Assembly: GCA_017515945.1 (NCBI GenBank)
Contig: JAFWDX010000209.1
Location: 1-13,771, forward strand
Reading direction: 5' to 3'
DNA: 13,771 bases
Source of the DNA: Blautia sp.
Lineage (GTDB): Bacteria; Bacillota; Clostridia; Lachnospirales; Lachnospiraceae
A program made the position numbers and the translations under genes. The notes below the pieces were generated by a model. It was not told the DNA's origin and did no database searches. It was given only the letters and a program-made list of their open reading frames with translations. Position 1 is the stretch's first letter. Each line of letters starts with the position of its first letter. Below are positions 12,939 to 13,771 of this stretch, piece by piece.

Positions 12939-13771
12939 ATGGTAAAGATTGATATTGTTTCCGGTTTCCTTGGTGCGGGTAAGACGACGCTGATCAAAAA
13001 GCTGCTCTCAGAAGCTCTGAAGGGAGAGCAGGTCGTCCTGATCGAGAATGAATTCGGGGAGATCGGTGTGGATGGAGGCTTTCTCAAAGAGGCGGGGATC
13101 CAGATCCGCGAAATGAACTCCGGCTGCATCTGCTGTTCCCTGGTCGGCGATTTCGGCGCCTCTCTCCGGGAGGTCGTACAGACCTATCATCCGGACAGGA
13201 TCCTGATCGAGCCGTCAGGCGTAGGCAAACTCTCTGACGTGATCAAAGCCGTACAGGGCGTGCAGGAAGAGGTGGACATGCAGCTCAACAGCTACACCAC
13301 CGTAGTGGACGCAAAGAAATGCAAAATGTATATGAAGAACTTCGGCGAGTTCTTTGACAATCAGATCCGGTATGCCGGCGCCATTATCATGAGCAGGACC
13401 GACCTGATCGACGAGGCAAAGACCGCACAGGCGATGGAGATGCTCAGGGAGCTCAATCAGAAGGCTGCCATCATCACGACGCCGATCGATCAGCTTGACG
13501 GGAAAAAGATCCTTGAGGTGATGGAGCATCCTGTATCCCTTGAGCAGGAGATGCTGGACGCGGAGGTGGAGCATCATCATGACCACGATCATGATCATGA
13601 GCATGATCACGACCATCATGATCACGACCATCATGATCATGACCATCATGACCATGACCATCATGATCATGACGACCACGATCATGACTATGAGCATGAG
13701 GACCATGACCACGACCATCATGACCATGAGCATGAGGATCATGATCACGACCATCATGACCATGACCATCA
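12939..13771 (+). CDS. CobW/COG0523-family GTPase with long His/Asp-rich tract (partial)
   Basis: A G3E-type GTPase cut by the window edge after 277 residues. Visible motifs are the P-loop GFLGAGKT (9-16), ENEFGE (36-41), the family metal-binding motif GCICC (62-66), IEPSGVG (90-96) and SRTD (152-155) in place of the usual N/SKxD base-recognition motif. From residue 212 to the window edge it is almost only His, Asp and Glu: 66 residues with about 36 His. COG0523 proteins act as metal chaperones or insertases, mostly for zinc, cobalt or nickel; a His tract is typical of metal storage or delivery, but the metal cannot be told. ATG 12939 has AAGGAA about eleven bases upstream. No corrin synthesis genes are near, so cobalamin assembly is not implied. 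Confidence 0.9.
   Translation, partial: MVKIDIVSGFLGAGKTTLIKKLLSEALKGEQVVLIENEFGEIGVDGGFLKEAGIQIREMNSGCICCSLVGDFGASLREVVQTYHPDRILIEPSGVGKLSDVIKAVQGVQEEVDMQLNSYTTVVDAKKCKMYMKNFGEFFDNQIRYAGAIIMSRTDLIDEAKTAQAMEMLRELNQKAAIITTPIDQLDGKKILEVMEHPVSLEQEMLDAEVEHHHDHDHDHEHDHDHHDHDHHDHDHHDHDHHDHDDHDHDYEHEDHDHDHHDHEHEDHDHDHHDHDH
13572..13771 (+). repeat. Imperfect CATGAC/CATCAT-type tandem repeat coding the His/Asp tract
   Basis: At least 200 bp of alternating CAT/CAC and GAT/GAC codons form imperfect 6-, 12- and 15-bp units. The repeat continues beyond the window. It is prone to slippage and misassembly, and it creates a long meaningless open frame on the other strand. Confidence 0.85.

Noticed and set aside
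13215..13769. Long minus-strand open frame of Met/Val repeats
   Set aside because: It is the antisense reading of the CAT/GAC tandem repeat in the CobW-like gene.
13572..13771. CRISPR-like array
   Set aside because: The repetition is an in-frame codon repeat with no unique spacers. The GTAACTG elements are likewise interspersed, not arrayed.

Overview
The window looks like a stretch of a Clostridia chromosome, most likely Lachnospiraceae. The basis is moderate GC content, strong AGGAGG-type ribosome binding sites, U-tailed intrinsic terminators, and housekeeping proteins whose residue patterns fit that family. This is pattern recognition, not a database match.

Left part (1-4117). The window opens just past what I infer to be the 3' end of a 23S rRNA gene, followed by a strong terminator. 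Next come a MATE-family exporter with its own terminator, then ispE (isoprenoid precursor kinase) and a GntR/FCD regulator, which probably form one transcription unit. The ispE promoter carries two palindromes of the GntR operator type, so self-regulation is plausible. Middle part (4118-5995): a small membrane-anchored protein of unknown function faces a leftward murI-DUF1934 operon, and the two share a bidirectional terminator. Right part (6274-12702): a surface-polysaccharide block in one direction. It holds a secreted atypical NodB-like deacetylase, a lipoprotein foldase (FKBP/trigger-factor-like) with a TTG start, a membrane-anchored canonical NodB deacetylase with cell-wall-binding repeats, and glgB (glycogen branching enzyme) broken by a one-base frameshift. 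The window ends inside a CobW/COG0523 GTPase with a very long His/Asp tract. A strong promoter and a structured leader precede that gene.

The most distinctive feature is a family of interspersed non-coding elements with perfect 15-bp ends (GTAACTGTTCAGTCA and its reverse complement). Longer copies lie at 255-399, 1957-2104, 3860-4018 and 7889-8000, with short or broken relatives at 4032-4065, 5141-5174, 6012-6023 and 7873-7888. The first copy is flanked by a perfect 8-bp direct repeat, GAATTTCC. The 8-bp duplication and the GTAA terminus together point to a MITE moved by an IS66-type transposase (inference). Copy 1 reads open end to end in one frame on both strands. For three members, length plus 8 bp is a multiple of three, which recalls the Rickettsia palindromic elements that insert into genes without breaking the frame.

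Nearly every gap between transcription units in the left two-thirds holds a copy or fragment. Copies lie in the leaders of ispE and murI, at the murI stop codon, and upstream of the foldase lipoprotein, so they may affect expression of the neighbouring genes.
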